From Chrysomallon squamiferum (taxonomy: Eukaryota > Mollusca > Gastropoda > Neomphalida > Peltospiridae): DNA of 62,000 nt. Both the position numbers and the translations under genes were made by a program. The stretch is taken from the NCBI GenBank assembly GCA_012295275.1, contig CM022670.1:27618881-27680880 (forward strand), given 5' to 3'. This document shows positions 61,281 to 62,000 of the stretch, one piece after another (the stretch's first letter is position 1; the number at the start of each line of letters is the position of its first letter). Under the pieces are notes generated by a model. It searched no databases. It saw only the letters and a list, made by a program, of their open reading frames with translations, and was not told the DNA's origin.

Positions 61281-62000
61281 TAATTATAACGACGTTGATA
61301 ATAATAACGATAATAAATATAATAATTAGATACATGATTATATAATGGGATATAACAGCAGTTTGAGATAGATGTATCAGATTAATGGAGCGATTTTTAT
61401 TCAGTTTTCAAGTACAGAATTAATTCTTATGGACATGGATAGAGATAGCATCAAGATTCTCATTATGCGCAGTATATATAAATTATAAATTTCTGTGAGC
61501 TAAACTCAAACATTAATCTAAACTCAAACATTTCTCAAGAAGGCAGGTCCTAGGGCACAGTGGGTTGCATGAACAAACATGGACTTAATTAAACATGTTT
61601 ATATTAGTCAGATAGTATAATTTTTTATTTGTTTTTTTTTTTTTTTTTTTTGAAATATTTTAATGACTTAATGAATGTTTAATTATGCTCCTTTTTAGTG
61701 AAGTAGTAGGTTGTAGGTGATTTATATGTTATTATTTATTTAGTTCACTTTACTTTTTCTTTTTCGTTCTCTTTTCTTCTATTTTCTTTTTTCTTTTTGA
61801 TTTTTTTCCTTTCTTTCTTTTTTCTTTTCTTTTCTTTACTTACTTTCTTTTCTTTTATTATTTTTTTTTGTTTCCTTATTTGTAATAGCTTTCTGGTTTG
61901 ACACTGTGTTGTTGTTTTCAGAATTCCTCCAAGACGTGTTATAATCAGACAGGGTCACAGAGCTGAGAACTTCTACTTCATGCTGTCAGGAACGGGTGCG
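57788..62000 (+). CDS. CNBD2: CNBD2-like cyclic-nucleotide-binding-domain protein, exons 1B-6, right end cut
   Basis: Exons: 57788-58267 (1B, 160 codons; an in-frame TAA just upstream fixes the start), 58690-58763, 59368-59485, 59710-59784, 61140-61228, 61922 to beyond 62000. All joins keep frame, giving about 305 codons in the window. After a basic, low-homology N terminus comes RFRRAIRQVMTIKRIT, then WLFDGSLYFDPSYFKAKR, a QDVRQIL..R-T-EQ helix, FSEYPLHLQEKLARVAWYER and the cNMP-fold start RRVIIRQGHRAENFYFMLSG. This order fits CNBD2, a cAMP-binding protein linked to sperm development in mammals. The domain is cut before the phosphate-binding cassette, so cAMP binding cannot be judged. The exon-4 donor (ACG|GTTTTA) is weak but gives the only in-frame family-like join. 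Exon 1B encodes SIDDYIHAEPELTG and a basic C-terminal part. The alternative is another Popeye/CNBD relative. Confidence 0.82.
58773..58810. repeat. (CA)n microsatellite
   Basis: A nearly pure CA run starts about 10 bp after the exon-2 donor of the CNBD2-like gene and grades into CATACA repeats to about 58950. Confidence 0.9.
59105..59340 (+). repeat. (ATT)n then (ACT/CTA)n microsatellite before CNBD2-like exon 3
   Basis: About 17 ATT units (59106-59157) pass into ACT-rich DNA in which TACTACTACTTCTATTACATTTACAACTAT recurs as a short tandem unit. The array ends about 27 bp before the acceptor at 59366-59367. Confidence 0.88.
60223..60749 (+). pseudogene. Decayed Tc1-like (Tc1/mariner) transposase fragment
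   Basis: Pieces of a Tc1-family transposase lie in order in different frames: a start-like MGRRPGL with RHEALA; RSGRPRLTTPRED (about 60310-60350), the linker motif after the helix-turn-helix; EFIQFLQQHPGF followed by QRDNVRPH (about 60453-60520), which carries the second catalytic Asp; LNWPPKSPDLSLMEHAW (about 60565-60615) with the catalytic Glu; then DLLGRRVRENHPHIF in another frame. Frameshifts separate them and the expected middle part is largely missing (about 0.53 kb against 1 kb). No terminal inverted repeats were found. It is a dead copy in an intron of the CNBD2-like gene. Confidence 0.85.
61070..61138 (+). repeat. (ATT)n microsatellite forming the CNBD2-like exon-5 acceptor
   Basis: About 22 ATT units run directly into TTATTATAG|GTA. 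The splice site AG at 61138-61139 interrupts the last unit, so there is no separate polypyrimidine tract. Confidence 0.92.
61241..61280. repeat. (AAT)n microsatellite after the exon-5 donor
   Basis: About 12 AAT units begin 12 bp after the donor of the same 89-bp exon whose acceptor is built from ATT units. As RNA, ATT upstream and AAT downstream could pair across the exon. Confidence 0.9.
61625..61920 (+). repeat. Long T/C-rich polypyrimidine tract before the last visible exon
   Basis: A poly-T run near 61632-61650 and a TTTCT-rich stretch at 61755-61870 precede the acceptor TTTTCAG at 61921. It is an unusually long pyrimidine tract, in contrast to the ATT-built acceptor of the exon before. 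Confidence 0.75.

Overview
The window is nuclear DNA of an animal, most likely a spiralian and probably a mollusc. Genes are split into many short exons with GT-AG introns. Introns and intergenic DNA are very AT-rich and full of ATT, CA/TG, ACAT and CTA microsatellites, short minisatellites and poly-T runs. There is no operon structure, and no bacterial, phage or CRISPR feature. The mollusc assignment is inference: it rests on the microsatellite style, gene structure and one promoter motif, and I cannot name a species.

Layout. 1-2934: non-coding upstream DNA with a possible 5'UTR exon. 2935-9459 (+): a complete 12-exon POSH/SH3RF gene (RING plus four SH3 domains, about 793 aa). 9460-16.4 kb: AT-rich, no gene seen. 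16624-34464 (+): a complete 22-exon PDZD8 gene (membrane anchor, SMP lipid-transfer domain, PDZ, C2-like region, C1, coiled coil, about 1055 aa). 34.5-41.7 kb: non-coding. 41728-44143 (-): ATOX1 copper chaperone (about 70 aa), divergent from 44458-51958 (+): ASAH1 acid ceramidase (13 exons, 386 aa), with a 314-bp shared promoter. 54759 to the window end (+): a CNBD2-like cyclic-nucleotide-binding gene with two apparent alternative first exons, running off the right edge inside its cNMP-binding domain. A decayed Tc1-like transposase lies in one of its introns (about 60.2-60.75 kb).

All exon joins were checked by hand: every stated junction keeps the reading frame and gives a protein that aligns through the known family domains. 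The genes do not form a pathway, although PDZD8 (ER contact-site lipid transfer, Rab7-positive late endosomes) and ASAH1 (lysosomal ceramide breakdown) both act in endolysosomal lipid handling.

The most interesting signals are structural. (1) Local tandem duplications of about 105-175 bp copy a splice site with its exon edge at three junctions in POSH and PDZD8; one leaves an in-frame alternative donor that would add 35 residues. (2) ATT-type microsatellites abut 3' splice sites in several genes. (3) Three MiT/TFE-type E-boxes sit in the ATOX1/ASAH1 promoter. (4) CpG density differs sharply between the CNBD2-like first exons and the other genes. (5) The cyclic-nucleotide-binding gene has two first exons; the first follows a perfect CRE and is rich in PKA-type sites. 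I did not find a clearly new molecular system; these are the leads I would test.
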